Shown here in pieces: positions 24,912-33,200 of a stretch of 64,000 nucleotides of DNA (within the stretch, counting starts at the first letter, position 1; each line of letters opens with the position of its first letter). The translations under genes were made by a program, and so were the position numbers. The stretch is taken from the NCBI RefSeq assembly GCF_009380215.1, contig NZ_WHUG01000016.1:100065-164064 (forward strand). The letters are read 5' to 3'. The notes beneath the pieces were generated by a model. The model was not told the origin of the DNA and did no database searches. It was given only the letters and a program-made list of their open reading frames with translations. This DNA is from Rugamonas aquatica (lineage in GTDB: Bacteria; Pseudomonadota; Gammaproteobacteria; Burkholderiales; Burkholderiaceae_D).

Positions 24912-25790
24912 CTAGCGCAGCGATGGTTGAAAATCGGCGTCGGTGACCATGCCGAACTCGAAGCCGCCCGCCAGCAGGCCGGCGACGATGGCGTCCAGGC
25001 TTTTCAGCGTATTCGGATGAATCTCGTGCATCAGGATGATGCCACCGCGGCGCGCGCGGGCGGCGGCCAGCACATGGCCGACGTAGTCGCCCTGGAACTG
25101 GCGCGGCACACCGCAGGTAATCGCTTCGCGGGCGTCGATGGCGCCGGTGCGGTCGTAGGCCCAGTCGCAGGAATCGATATGCCAGCCGACGATCTTGTAG
25201 CCATGCTCGCGCACCAGCTGGTTGGTTTCGCAGGTCGAATTGCCGTAGGGGTAGCGGAACAGCTTGGGGCCGTCCTGGCCGGCCAGGCTGTCGGTACGCA
25301 GCACTTCGCTGGTCTGGCGGGCGAGGTCGATGTCGTGGAAGTTCGGATGGCTCCACGAATGGTTGGCGACCACGTCGTGCCCGGCCGCGCGCACCTTGGC
25401 CACCAGCTCGGGATACTGCTGCGCCTTCTCGCCGATCATGAAGAAGGTCGCGTGGATATGGTACTTCTTCAGCACGGCCAGGATGTTCTCGGTGCCCGGT
25501 GCGGTGGGGCCGTCGTCGAAAGTCAGCGCCACGCGGTTCAGCGGCGGCGGCGTGGCGATGTCGGACTCGTAGCGGCAACGCCCTTCCAGCACCTCCGGCT
25601 CCACAGCCAGGCGCTCGTTGAGGCGCTTGAAGTGATGGTGGCGGATCGCCGCCGCTTCATCCAGTGGCGCGCCGGGCACCGGCGACAATTGCGAAGGTGC
25701 TTGCGGAGGTGCTTGTGGCGGCACTTGTGCGGCGGCCAGCGCCCAGTGGCTGGCCGCGATCAGGCCAGCCGCGATTAGCATGCGTTTCAT
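24912..25790 (-). CDS. Secreted polysaccharide deacetylase (NodB/CE4 domain)
   Basis: A 292-residue protein with a signal peptide (MKRMLIAAGLIAASHWALA), a short Pro/Gln-rich stretch, and a NodB homology domain. The domain has TFDDGP (catalytic and metal Asp, near residue 97), NHSWSHPN (two metal His) and FRYPYGNST. A C-terminal LMHEIH lies near residue 255. It should remove N- or O-acetyl groups from an envelope or extracellular glycan. The start at 25790 is chosen for the signal peptide; a longer frame overlaps recN. The substrate is unknown. Confidence 0.88.
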   Translation of the reverse strand: MKRMLIAAGLIAASHWALAAAQVPPQAPPQAPSQLSPVPGAPLDEAAAIRHHHFKRLNERLAVEPEVLEGRCRYESDIATPPPLNRVALTFDDGPTAPGTENILAVLKKYHIHATFFMIGEKAQQYPELVAKVRAAGHDVVANHSWSHPNFHDIDLARQTSEVLRTDSLAGQDGPKLFRYPYGNSTCETNQLVREHGYKIVGWHIDSCDWAYDRTGAIDAREAITCGVPRQFQGDYVGHVLAAARARRGGIILMHEIHPNTLKSLDAIVAGLLAGGFEFGMVTDADFQPSLR

Positions 25791-25804
25791 TCGATTGTTC
25801 CGAT

Positions 25805-27457
25805 TCAGGAGGCCAGCAATTCGCGCGCGTGCTTGCGCGTGGTGGCGGTGATTTCCAGGCCGCCCAGCATGCGCGCCACTTCTTCGACGCGGGCCTTGGC
25901 ATCGAGCACGTCGATGCGCGAGGCGGTCTTGCCGTTGTCCAGCGTGCCCTTGGCCACCTGGAAGTGCTGGCCCGCCTGGCTGGCCACCTGCGGCAAGTGC
26001 GTCACGCACAGCACCTGGCGCTCCTGGCCCAGACGGCGCAGCAAGCGCCCCACGACTTCGGCCACGCCGCCGCCGATGCCGCTGTCCACTTCATCGAAGA
26101 TCAGCGTCGGCGTGGTGGTGGCGTTCGACGTGATCACCGAGATCGCCAGCGAGATGCGCGCCAGCTCGCCGCCCGAAGCCACCTTGGCCAGCGAACGCGG
26201 CGCCACGCCTGCATGGCCGGCCACCAGAAACTCCACCTGCTCCAGCCCATGCGCACCGGGCTCGCCGGCGTTCAGCGCGACCTCGAAGCGGCCGCCCGTC
26301 ATGTTCAATTCCTGCATCGCCTTGGTGACGGCGTCGCTCAGCTGGCGGGCCGCGACGGTGCGCGTGGCGGACAGGCGCAGCGCCTGTTCCATGTAGGCCG
26401 CCTTGAGCTTCTCTTCCTGCTTGCGCAAGCCTTCGATGTCGCTGGCGTCGGCGATCTGCGACAGGCGCTCGGCCAGCTTCGCATGCTCTTCCGGCAGCTG
26501 CTCCTCGGTGACGCGGAACTTGCGCGCCGCCGAATGGATCGCGTCCATGCGCGCCTCCACCGTGCGCAGGCGCGCCGGGTCGAGGTCCACGCGGTCGAGA
26601 TAGTCGTTGAGCGCATACACGGCTTCCTGCAACTGGATGCGCGCCGGTTCGATCAGGTCGACGATGGCTTGCAGGCCGGTGTCGATGCCGGCCAGCTTGC
26701 CCAGCTTCTGATTGAGCGACGACAGCTGCGACAGGATGGGATGGTCCTCCGCCTCCGAGATCACGGCCAGCGCCTCCTGCGCGCCCTCCAGCAGGCTGGC
26801 GGCGTGCGACAAGCGGCTCTGCTCATTGGTGATCTCGGCCCACTCGCCCGGTTTGACGGCCAGCTTTTCCAGCTCGTTGACCTGCCACTCCAGACGCTCG
26901 CGTTCATACAGCACGTTGGCGGCGTTGGTCTCGAATTCCTCCAGCTGCCGCGCCAGCGCGCGCCAGGCCCTGTATGCCAGCGACACCGCCTTCACATCGC
27001 CGCCGGCGCCGGCCTGGCTGTCGAGCAGCACGCGCTGCGCCTCGGTCTTCATCAGCGACTGGTGCGCGTGCTGGCCGTGGATATCGACCAGCATGTCGCC
27101 GATCTCGCGCAGCTGCGCCGCCGTCGCCGCGATGCCGTTGATGTAGGCCTTGCTGCGGCCGGCGTTGTCGATCACGCGGCGCAGCAGCGCGCCGCCCTCT
27201 TCCACCGCGAATTCGTTGGCGGCCAGCCAGTCGCGCGCCTGCTCGCTGAGCGCGAAATCGGCCGTGATGTCGGCCTTGGCCGCGCCCTCGCGCACCACGC
27301 TGGCGTCGCCCCGGCCGCCCAGCGCCAGCGTCAGCGCGTCGATCAGGATCGATTTGCCGGCGCCGGTCTCGCCGGTGAAGACGGTGAAGCCTGCGGAGAA
27401 TTCCAGTTCGATGGTGTCGACGATGACGAAATCACGGATGGACAGAGTACGGAGCAT
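25805..27457 (-). CDS. recN: DNA repair protein RecN
   Basis: A 550-residue SMC-like ATPase. It has Walker A GETGAGKS at about residue 29-36, a long central coiled coil (about 160-370), and C-terminal ABC motifs LAKVASGGELARISLA and LIFDEVDSGIGG near 440-475. It acts at DNA double-strand breaks. It follows nadK by 15 bases, and the pair share a LexA-like box upstream. Confidence 0.97.
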   Translation of the reverse strand: MLRTLSIRDFVIVDTIELEFSAGFTVFTGETGAGKSILIDALTLALGGRGDASVVREGAAKADITADFALSEQARDWLAANEFAVEEGGALLRRVIDNAGRSKAYINGIAATAAQLREIGDMLVDIHGQHAHQSLMKTEAQRVLLDSQAGAGGDVKAVSLAYRAWRALARQLEEFETNAANVLYERERLEWQVNELEKLAVKPGEWAEITNEQSRLSHAASLLEGAQEALAVISEAEDHPILSQLSSLNQKLGKLAGIDTGLQAIVDLIEPARIQLQEAVYALNDYLDRVDLDPARLRTVEARMDAIHSAARKFRVTEEQLPEEHAKLAERLSQIADASDIEGLRKQEEKLKAAYMEQALRLSATRTVAARQLSDAVTKAMQELNMTGGRFEVALNAGEPGAHGLEQVEFLVAGHAGVAPRSLAKVASGGELARISLAISVITSNATTTPTLIFDEVDSGIGGGVAEVVGRLLRRLGQERQVLCVTHLPQVASQAGQHFQVAKGTLDNGKTASRIDVLDAKARVEEVARMLGGLEITATTRKHARELLAS

Positions 27458-27472
27458 GGAGGCCTGGTGAGG

Positions 27473-28381
27473 TTAATTGAGTTTGCCTTCGCCGGAAGGA
27501 TATTCATTCCAGTGCAGCTTTTCGCGCAGCGTGTTGTAGTAGCTCCAGCCTTCCGGATGCAGGAAGGTGATCGAATGCGGCGAGCGCTGGATGACGATGC
27601 GGTCCTGCGCCTGCAGGCTGGCGAAGGTCTGCATGTCGAAGTTGACGCTGATGTCGCGCCCGCGCACGATCTCCACCACGATCTCGCTGGACTCGGGCAG
27701 CACGATGGGCCGGTTCGACAGCGCGTGCGGCGCGATCGGCACCAGCACGATGCCGCCCAGGCTGGGATGCAGCAGCGGCCCGCCGGCCGACAGCGCATAC
27801 GCGGTGGAGCCGGTGGGCGTCGAGATAATCAAGCCGTCGGAACGCTGGTTGTACATGAAGTGGCCGTCGACATCGACGCGCAGCTCGGCCATGCCGGCGC
27901 CGCCGCCGCGCGACACCACGACATCGTTGACGGCCAGGCCGACGTGAATGATTTCGCCGTTGCGCATCACGCGCCCTTCGAGCAGCGTGCGGCGCTCGGC
28001 CTTGTAGCGGCCGGCCAGGATCTTGGGCAGCACATCGAGCATGGCGTCGAGCGGGATGTCGGTCATGAAGCCCAGGCGGCCCTGGTTGATGCCGATCAGC
28101 GGCACGTCGAACGGCGCCAGCTGGCGCGCGATGCCCAGCATGGTGCCGTCGCCGCCCATGACGATGGCGGCGTCGCAGTGGGCGCCGATTTCGGTGGCGC
28201 TCATCACCCGCACGTTGGCCATCTCGAAGCCGAGATGGGCGGCGGTCTGCTCTTCAAACACCGCCGTGTAGCCATCGTTTTGCAGGAAGTCGACCACGCT
28301 GCGCACCGATTCGGCGATGCCGTCGGTGTTCTGGCGCACGACCAGTGCGATGGTTTGATAAACGGCGGGCGTGGCGGTCAT
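27473..28381 (-). CDS. nadK: NAD kinase
   Basis: A 302-residue ATP-NAD kinase that makes NADP. It shows VMGGDGTMLG near residue 75 (the GGDG motif), GRLGFMTD near 105, and the C-terminal glycine-rich SDGLIISTPTGSTAYALSAGGP. The start MTATPAVYQ at 28381 is chosen over a longer frame; GAG lies before it. It is in an operon with recN, so NADP supply and break repair would be induced together if the LexA-like box works. Confidence 0.96.
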   Translation of the reverse strand: MTATPAVYQTIALVVRQNTDGIAESVRSVVDFLQNDGYTAVFEEQTAAHLGFEMANVRVMSATEIGAHCDAAIVMGGDGTMLGIARQLAPFDVPLIGINQGRLGFMTDIPLDAMLDVLPKILAGRYKAERRTLLEGRVMRNGEIIHVGLAVNDVVVSRGGGAGMAELRVDVDGHFMYNQRSDGLIISTPTGSTAYALSAGGPLLHPSLGGIVLVPIAPHALSNRPIVLPESSEIVVEIVRGRDISVNFDMQTFASLQAQDRIVIQRSPHSITFLHPEGWSYYNTLREKLHWNEYPSGEGKLN

Positions 28382-28466
28382 AAAAATCTCGGCAAAAGGG
28401 TGAGGTCGGCGACACGCAGCAGAGTAACCCATAACGCAGGCTTCTGCTATCACCCGCCCGCCTCAC

Positions 28467-28486
28467 AACTGTACATTTAAACAGTA
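28467..28486. promoter_or_regulatory. LexA-like SOS box upstream of nadK-recN
   Basis: AACTGTACATTTAAACAGTA contains CTGT-N8-ACAG, the core of the LexA box, with flanks close to the 20-base palindromic consensus. It lies about 90 bases upstream of nadK and about 45 bases from the end of the convergently placed DUF3667 gene. Confidence 0.7.
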
Positions 28487-28528
28487 TTTTGCGCAGTATA
28501 GTGTGCGGGCGGCCAGACTGCAAGGACC

Positions 28529-29665
28529 TCAGTGGGCGCCGACGCTCATGATCCCGCCCAGCATCGACAGCAGGATCGCCAGGCCGACCGCCATCGAGTA
28601 GAAAGTCATCAGCGTCCCCCAGCGGAAGAACACGCCCCAGCGGCTGCCGCCGTACACGCGCCGCATCGCCCACGGCAGATAGCCCAGCAGCCAGCACCAC
28701 AGCACGAACGAGACGAAGGCCGATGGCACCAGCAGGATCACGCTGTAGATGAAGAAGGCGAAGGCGTTGGTGTGCAGCGCGAACAGCAGGTGCTCGCCGA
28801 AACGCTTGCCCGAGCCCAGATACAGCACCTTGAGGAACAGCGCGAACACCGGCATCAGGCAGAAGATGGCGTACGGCGCGTAGTGGTAGAAGCCTTCGGT
28901 GAAGACCTTGCCCTTTTCGCCGCTCGGCAGGTCTTCGAACGCCTGCCACTTGTGCTTGAGCGTCGGCCAGCGGTTGAGGAAATCGCCTTCCTTGTCCAGC
29001 AAGCTGACGTTGAGATTATCGTCATCGTCATCGTCCTTGCCGTCGACCGTGTCCTTCTCTATTTGCCTGGCCTTCTCGCTGCGCTTTTCCTTGCGCCGCT
29101 CCTTGCGCTCGGCTGCGCGCGTGGCGGCGGACGACTCCTCCAGCTTGAAATCCTTTTGCATGTCCTCAATCGCCGCTTCGGCAGCGGCCTTGCCGCGCTG
29201 CTCTTCCGGCGTCAGCGGCTTGAGCTTTTCGCTGGTTTTCTCCTGCACCTTGGCGGCGTTGCGGGCGATGTCGACGGCCGACGTGGCCACGGCCGTCTCG
29301 GGCTTGTCGTTGTCCTGGCCATTCAGCGCAAATCCGCCGCTGAACTTCATGATCGCGAAAAACAGCAGGCTCAGCGTGAGATACAGGCGCAGCGGCTGCA
29401 CGAAACGCACGCGGCGGCCGCGGATGTATTCCAGCGTCAGCGCGCCGGGGCGGAACAGCAGGCGCATCACCGTGCCCCACAGCTTGCCTTCCAGCGCCAC
29501 GTAGTGGCCGACAAACTCGTGCAGGAATTCGCGCGTGCTGGCGTGGTGCAGAATGGCTTCCTGGCCGCAGTTCGCGCAGAAGTGGCCGCTGACCACCGCC
29601 TCGCAGTTGGGACAAGTGGCCGGCGCCGCGTGGGCGTCGTGTTCCAGATTCACAGCAGTGCTCAT
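28529..29665 (-). CDS. DUF3667-family membrane protein with N-terminal zinc ribbon
   Basis: A 378-residue protein. Residues 18-33 hold CPNC...CANC, a zinc-ribbon pattern. Residues 65-110 match the DUF3667 core, including the basic run RGRRVRFVQPLRLYL. A long, highly charged, probably helical and disordered region follows (about 115-245, with an acidic DDDDDD tract). Then come several membrane helices (about 265-375). The function is unknown. The large charged insert between the core and the last helices is the distinctive part. Confidence 0.75.
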   Translation of the reverse strand: MSTAVNLEHDAHAAPATCPNCEAVVSGHFCANCGQEAILHHASTREFLHEFVGHYVALEGKLWGTVMRLLFRPGALTLEYIRGRRVRFVQPLRLYLTLSLLFFAIMKFSGGFALNGQDNDKPETAVATSAVDIARNAAKVQEKTSEKLKPLTPEEQRGKAAAEAAIEDMQKDFKLEESSAATRAAERKERRKEKRSEKARQIEKDTVDGKDDDDDDNLNVSLLDKEGDFLNRWPTLKHKWQAFEDLPSGEKGKVFTEGFYHYAPYAIFCLMPVFALFLKVLYLGSGKRFGEHLLFALHTNAFAFFIYSVILLVPSAFVSFVLWCWLLGYLPWAMRRVYGGSRWGVFFRWGTLMTFYSMAVGLAILLSMLGGIMSVGAH

Positions 29666-29807
29666 GCAAACTTCCTGATCGGTTAGGGCGTGGAAAAAGT
29701 GGAGAAATGATAAACGACTTCAGCAGATAGTTGTCAGAATTCAATGTGGCGACCGTGGAAAAAACAACTGGTTAAGATGGCTTTCAATCACAGCACCGGA
29801 GGACGCC

Positions 29808-30059
29808 ATGAAAGACGCGCACGTCAATACGAAGGCCAAGGTGGAGAACGACGGCGTCAAGCGCATGCCGCACGAGCGCGACGAAACGCCGGACGCGCAG
29901 GGCGCCAAGCCGCGCAGCGTCATGAAGCAGGCCGCCAGCGACATCGAGCGGGGCTTGGTCGACACCGACCTGCACAACCAGCCCGGCGTGGAAAAAACCC
30001 GCGCCTCCGGGCCCGCGCCCGCCACCGCCCAGCCGCAACCCGGCAACAAACGCGACTGA
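29808..30059 (+). CDS. Small hydrophilic protein of unknown function
   Basis: 83 residues, no signal or membrane segment, rich in Lys, Asp, Pro and Ala. It looks largely disordered with a possible short helix (SVMKQAASDIERGL). A good GGAGG site precedes the ATG by six bases. It lies 10 bases upstream of the sorbosone-dehydrogenase-like gene, so the two are probably cotranscribed. No family is recognised. Confidence 0.7.
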   Translation: MKDAHVNTKAKVENDGVKRMPHERDETPDAQGAKPRSVMKQAASDIERGLVDTDLHNQPGVEKTRASGPAPATAQPQPGNKRD

Positions 30060-30069
30060 GCGGCGCGCC

Positions 30070-31386
30070 ATGAAATTCCTTCACGCGGCCATTGCCGCCC
30101 TGCTGGCCGCGCCAGCGGTCTGGGCCCAGACCTATCCGGCCGGCTACGGCCCCAACGCCGTGCTGCCGGAGCCGCAGCGCACGCTGATCCCGACCGTCAA
30201 CGTGGCGCCGGCCGTCGCCTGGCAAGGCCAGGACCAGCCGCGCACCGCGCCCGGCTTCCACGTCACCGCCTATGCGCGCGGGCTCGACCATCCGCGCTGG
30301 GTGTACACGCTGCCCAACGGCGACGTGCTGGTGGCCGAGACCAACGCCCCGCCCAAGCCCGACGACAGCAAGGGTATCAAGGGCAAGATCATGCAGTACG
30401 AGATGAAGAAAGCCGGCGCCGTCACGCCGTCGGCCAACCGCATCACGCTGCTGCGCGGGCTGGACGCCAGCGGCGCGGCGCAAAGCCAGACCGTCTTCAT
30501 CAAGGGGCTGAACTCGCCGTTCGGCATGGCGCTGGTCGGCAACATGCTGTACGTGGCCGACACCGACGCCATCCTGCGCTTCCCCTACCAGGAAGGCGCG
30601 ACCGCGCTCAGCGCGCCCGGCGTCAAGGTGATGGACCTGCCGGCCGGCACCATCAACCACCACTGGACCAAGAACCTCATCGCCAGCCCGGACGGCAAGT
30701 ACCTGTATGTGACGGTCGGCTCCAACAGCAACGTCGGCGAGAACGGCCTCGACGCCGAAACCGGCCGCGCCGCGATCTGGCAGCTGGAGCTCGCCACCAG
30801 CAAGTCGCGCCTGTACGCGACCGGGCTGCGCAACGCCAACGGCATGGGCTGGGAGCCGCACAGCAAAACCCTGTGGACCACGGTCAATGAGCGGGACGAG
30901 CTGGGCAACGACCTGGTGCCGGACTATATGACCTCGGTGAAGGAAGGCGGCTTCTATGGCTGGCCGTACAGCTACTACGGCCAGCACGTCGACAGCCGCG
31001 TCTCGCCGCAGAAGCCCGAGCTGGTGGCGAAAGCGATCGCACCCGACTACGCGCTGGGCGGCCACACCGCCTCGCTGGGGCTGGCGTTCTACGACGGCCG
31101 GTTGTTCCCGCCGGCTTACCAGGGCGGCGTGTTCATCGGCCAGCACGGCTCGTGGAACCGCAAGCCGCACAGCGGCTACAAGGTGGTGTTCGTGCCTTTC
31201 GCCGGCGGCAAGCCGTCCGGCCCGCCGCAGGATTTCCTGTTCGGCTTCCTCGACAACTCCGGCAAGGCGCATGGGCGTCCGGTCGGCGTGGCGGTCGATC
31301 GACAAGGCGCGCTGCTGGTGGCGGACGACGTCGGCAACATCATCTGGCGCGTGGCGCCTTCCGCTACCACAACCGCAAGCAAATAA
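30070..31386 (+). CDS. Secreted PQQ-dependent sugar (sorbosone-like) dehydrogenase family protein
   Basis: A 438-residue protein with a signal peptide (MKFLHAAIAALLAAPAVWAQ) and a six-bladed beta-propeller typical of the glucose/sorbosone dehydrogenase family. Family-like stretches are GLDHPRWVYTLPNGDVLVAETN, LYVTVGSNSNVGENG and SGYKVVFVPFAGGKP. Members oxidise sugars or aldehydes in the periplasm with PQQ, but many have no known substrate. Followed 12 bases later by an OsmC gene. Confidence 0.85.
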   Translation: MKFLHAAIAALLAAPAVWAQTYPAGYGPNAVLPEPQRTLIPTVNVAPAVAWQGQDQPRTAPGFHVTAYARGLDHPRWVYTLPNGDVLVAETNAPPKPDDSKGIKGKIMQYEMKKAGAVTPSANRITLLRGLDASGAAQSQTVFIKGLNSPFGMALVGNMLYVADTDAILRFPYQEGATALSAPGVKVMDLPAGTINHHWTKNLIASPDGKYLYVTVGSNSNVGENGLDAETGRAAIWQLELATSKSRLYATGLRNANGMGWEPHSKTLWTTVNERDELGNDLVPDYMTSVKEGGFYGWPYSYYGQHVDSRVSPQKPELVAKAIAPDYALGGHTASLGLAFYDGRLFPPAYQGGVFIGQHGSWNRKPHSGYKVVFVPFAGGKPSGPPQDFLFGFLDNSGKAHGRPVGVAVDRQGALLVADDVGNIIWRVAPSATTTASK

Positions 31387-31398
31387 GGAGTGACCATC

Positions 31399-31830
31399 AT
31401 GAGCAGCAAACACACAGGTTCGGCAGTATGGAGCGGCGGTCTGAAAGACGGCGGCGGCAGGATATCCACGCAAAGCGGCGTGCTCGACGGGGTCGAGTAC
31501 GGCTTTCATTCGCGCTTTGAAGGCGGCCCCGGCACCAATCCGGAAGAGCTGATCGGCGCGGCCCACGCGGGCTGCTTCACGATGGCGCTGTCCGGCGTGC
31601 TGGCCGAGGCCGACCTGACCGCGCAAAACCTCAGCACCACGGCCACCGTCACGCTGGACAAGGTGGACGGCAGCTTCGCCATCACCGAAGTGCACCTGAA
31701 CCTGGTGGCCACCATCGCCGGCGCCGACCAGCAGAAATTCGAGGCGGCGGCGCGCAAGGCCAAGGAGAACTGCCCGGTCTCCAAGCTGCTGAACGCGCAC
31801 ATCACGCTGGACGCGCGGCTGGAGAGCTGA
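31399..31830 (+). CDS. OsmC/Ohr-family peroxiredoxin
   Basis: A 143-residue thiol peroxidase. The two redox Cys are in AHAGCFTMAL (near residue 58) and ENCPVSKLL (near 125), which fits the OsmC subgroup. It reduces organic hydroperoxides in the cytoplasm. ATG at 31399 is chosen because AAGGAG lies eight bases upstream; an upstream GTG at 31390 overlaps that site. Confidence 0.92.
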   Translation: MSSKHTGSAVWSGGLKDGGGRISTQSGVLDGVEYGFHSRFEGGPGTNPEELIGAAHAGCFTMALSGVLAEADLTAQNLSTTATVTLDKVDGSFAITEVHLNLVATIAGADQQKFEAAARKAKENCPVSKLLNAHITLDARLES

Positions 31831-31888
31831 GCAGGGTTGCGGCAAAACGCATAGAATTCTGGTTTATCCGTTCCCACGAAAGACCACG

Positions 31889-32296
31889 ATGCGTATTCTG
31901 CACACCATGCTGCGGGTCGGCGACCTCCAGCGCTCGATCGATTTCTACACCAAGGTACTCGGCATGAAGCTGCTGCGCACCAGCGACAATCCCGAGTACC
32001 AGTACACGCTGGCCTTCCTCGGCTACGGCGCCAACCCGGAGCACGCCGAGCTGGAGCTGACCTACAACTACGGCCAGACCAGCTACGAGCTGGGCACGGC
32101 CTACGGCCACATCGCCATTTCCGCCGACGACATCGTCAGCGCCTGCACGGCGGTCAAGGCCAACGGCGGCGCCGTCACGCGCGAGCCGGGTCCGGTCAAG
32201 GGCGGCTCGACCGTGATCGCCTTCGTCACCGACCCGGACGGCTACAAGATCGAGCTGATCGAACGCAGCTTCGACGGCCAGGGCGCCGGCCTGTAA
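31889..32296 (+). CDS. gloA: Lactoylglutathione lyase (glyoxalase I)
   Basis: A 135-residue metalloenzyme that converts the methylglyoxal-glutathione hemithioacetal to S-lactoylglutathione. Metal ligands are visible as His5, Glu56, His74 and Glu near 122 (GYKIELIER). Length and motifs match the short nickel-type bacterial GloA. Convergent with the SDR gene, 14 bases apart. Confidence 0.96.
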   Translation: MRILHTMLRVGDLQRSIDFYTKVLGMKLLRTSDNPEYQYTLAFLGYGANPEHAELELTYNYGQTSYELGTAYGHIAISADDIVSACTAVKANGGAVTREPGPVKGGSTVIAFVTDPDGYKIELIERSFDGQGAGL

Positions 32297-32310
32297 AACC
32301 GGCCTCGGCC

Positions 32311-33045
32311 CTACACCAGGCCGCCGTTGGCGCGCAGCGTCTGGCCGTTGACCCAGCCGCCGTCGCGGCCGGCCAGGAAGGCGACCGCGCCGGCGATATC
32401 GTCCGGCTGGCCCAGCCGTTCCAGCGGCGCCATCGTGGCCAGGCGCTCGATGGCTTCCGGCGTTTTCCCGTCCAGGAACAGCGCGGTGGCGGTCGGGCCG
32501 GGCGCGACGGCGTTGACCGTGATCTGCTTGCCGCGCAACTCCTTGGCCAGGATGTTGGTCATCACTTCGATCGCGCCCTTGATGGCGGCGTACACCGCGT
32601 AGCCGGGCAGCGCCAGTCCGATCACACTGCTGGAAAAATTGATGATGCGGCCGCCGTGCTGCAAGCGGGCGGCCGCTTCGCGCATGCTGTTGAAACTGCC
32701 TTTGAGGTTGACCGCCACCAGGCGGTCGAAGGTGTCGTCGTCGGTGTCGGCCAGCTGCGGCAGCGCCGGCGGCATGATGCCGGCGTTGTTGACCAGCACG
32801 TCCACCCGGCCCAGCCGGGCGATGGCGGCGTCGAACAGGTGGCGCACGGCGGCGGAGTCGGCCACGTCGGCCTGGATGGCGACGGCGCTGCCGCCGGCCT
32901 GTTCGATGGCGGCCACCACTTTGTCGGCCTCGGCGGCGTTGCCCGCATAGTTGACGACCACGGCGTAGCCGTCCCGGGCCAGGCGGCGGGCGATGGCGGC
33001 GCCGATGCCGCGCGATGCGCCGGTGACGATGGCAACTTGTTTCAT
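32311..33045 (-). CDS. Short-chain dehydrogenase/reductase
   Basis: A 244-residue classical SDR. It has the cofactor motif TGASRGIG at residues 8-15, NNAG near 88, Ser near 139 and the YxxxK pair (YAAIK) near 152, and ends in the usual ANGGLV. Arg in the cofactor motif suggests NADPH. The substrate is unknown. An inverted repeat at 33115-33136 upstream looks like a regulator site. Confidence 0.88.
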   Translation of the reverse strand: MKQVAIVTGASRGIGAAIARRLARDGYAVVVNYAGNAAEADKVVAAIEQAGGSAVAIQADVADSAAVRHLFDAAIARLGRVDVLVNNAGIMPPALPQLADTDDDTFDRLVAVNLKGSFNSMREAAARLQHGGRIINFSSSVIGLALPGYAVYAAIKGAIEVMTNILAKELRGKQITVNAVAPGPTATALFLDGKTPEAIERLATMAPLERLGQPDDIAGAVAFLAGRDGGWVNGQTLRANGGLV

Positions 33046-33114
33046 GGTCCTGCTCCTTCGGTGGATTGGTGTGCAAGCAGTATCACCCGGCGAAGGAAAT
33101 GAATAAATCCATGG

Positions 33115-33136
33115 AATTTGCTATGACTATGCAATT
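33115..33136. promoter_or_regulatory. Inverted repeat upstream of SDR gene
   Basis: AATTTGC-TATGACTAT-GCAATT is a near-palindrome with a spacing like LysR-type sites. It lies about 70-90 bases before the SDR start. No LysR gene is adjacent, so the regulator is unassigned. Confidence 0.3.
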
Positions 33137-33154
33137 TTCGCAAATAATACAGAC

Positions 33155-33183
33155 GAAAAAAAACGCCGGACCGGCCGGCGTTT
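33155..33183 (-). terminator. Intrinsic terminator after tolC
   Basis: AACGCCGG and CCGGCGTT (33162-33169 and 33175-33182) form an 8-bp stem, followed on the minus strand by a T run. It lies about 18 bases after the tolC stop. Confidence 0.85.
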
Positions 33184-33200
33184 CATCAGGCATTGCTGTA

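Noticed and set aside
25664..28480. 938-residue plus-strand open frame
   Set aside because: It spans three real minus-strand genes (deacetylase, recN, nadK) in antisense and has no ribosome site or motif.
28382..28528. Search for a CIRCE element (HrcA site) near nadK or the chaperone genes
   Set aside because: No TTAGCACTC-N9-GAGTGCTAA was found here or upstream of grpE/dnaK; sigma-32 boxes explain the chaperone promoters.
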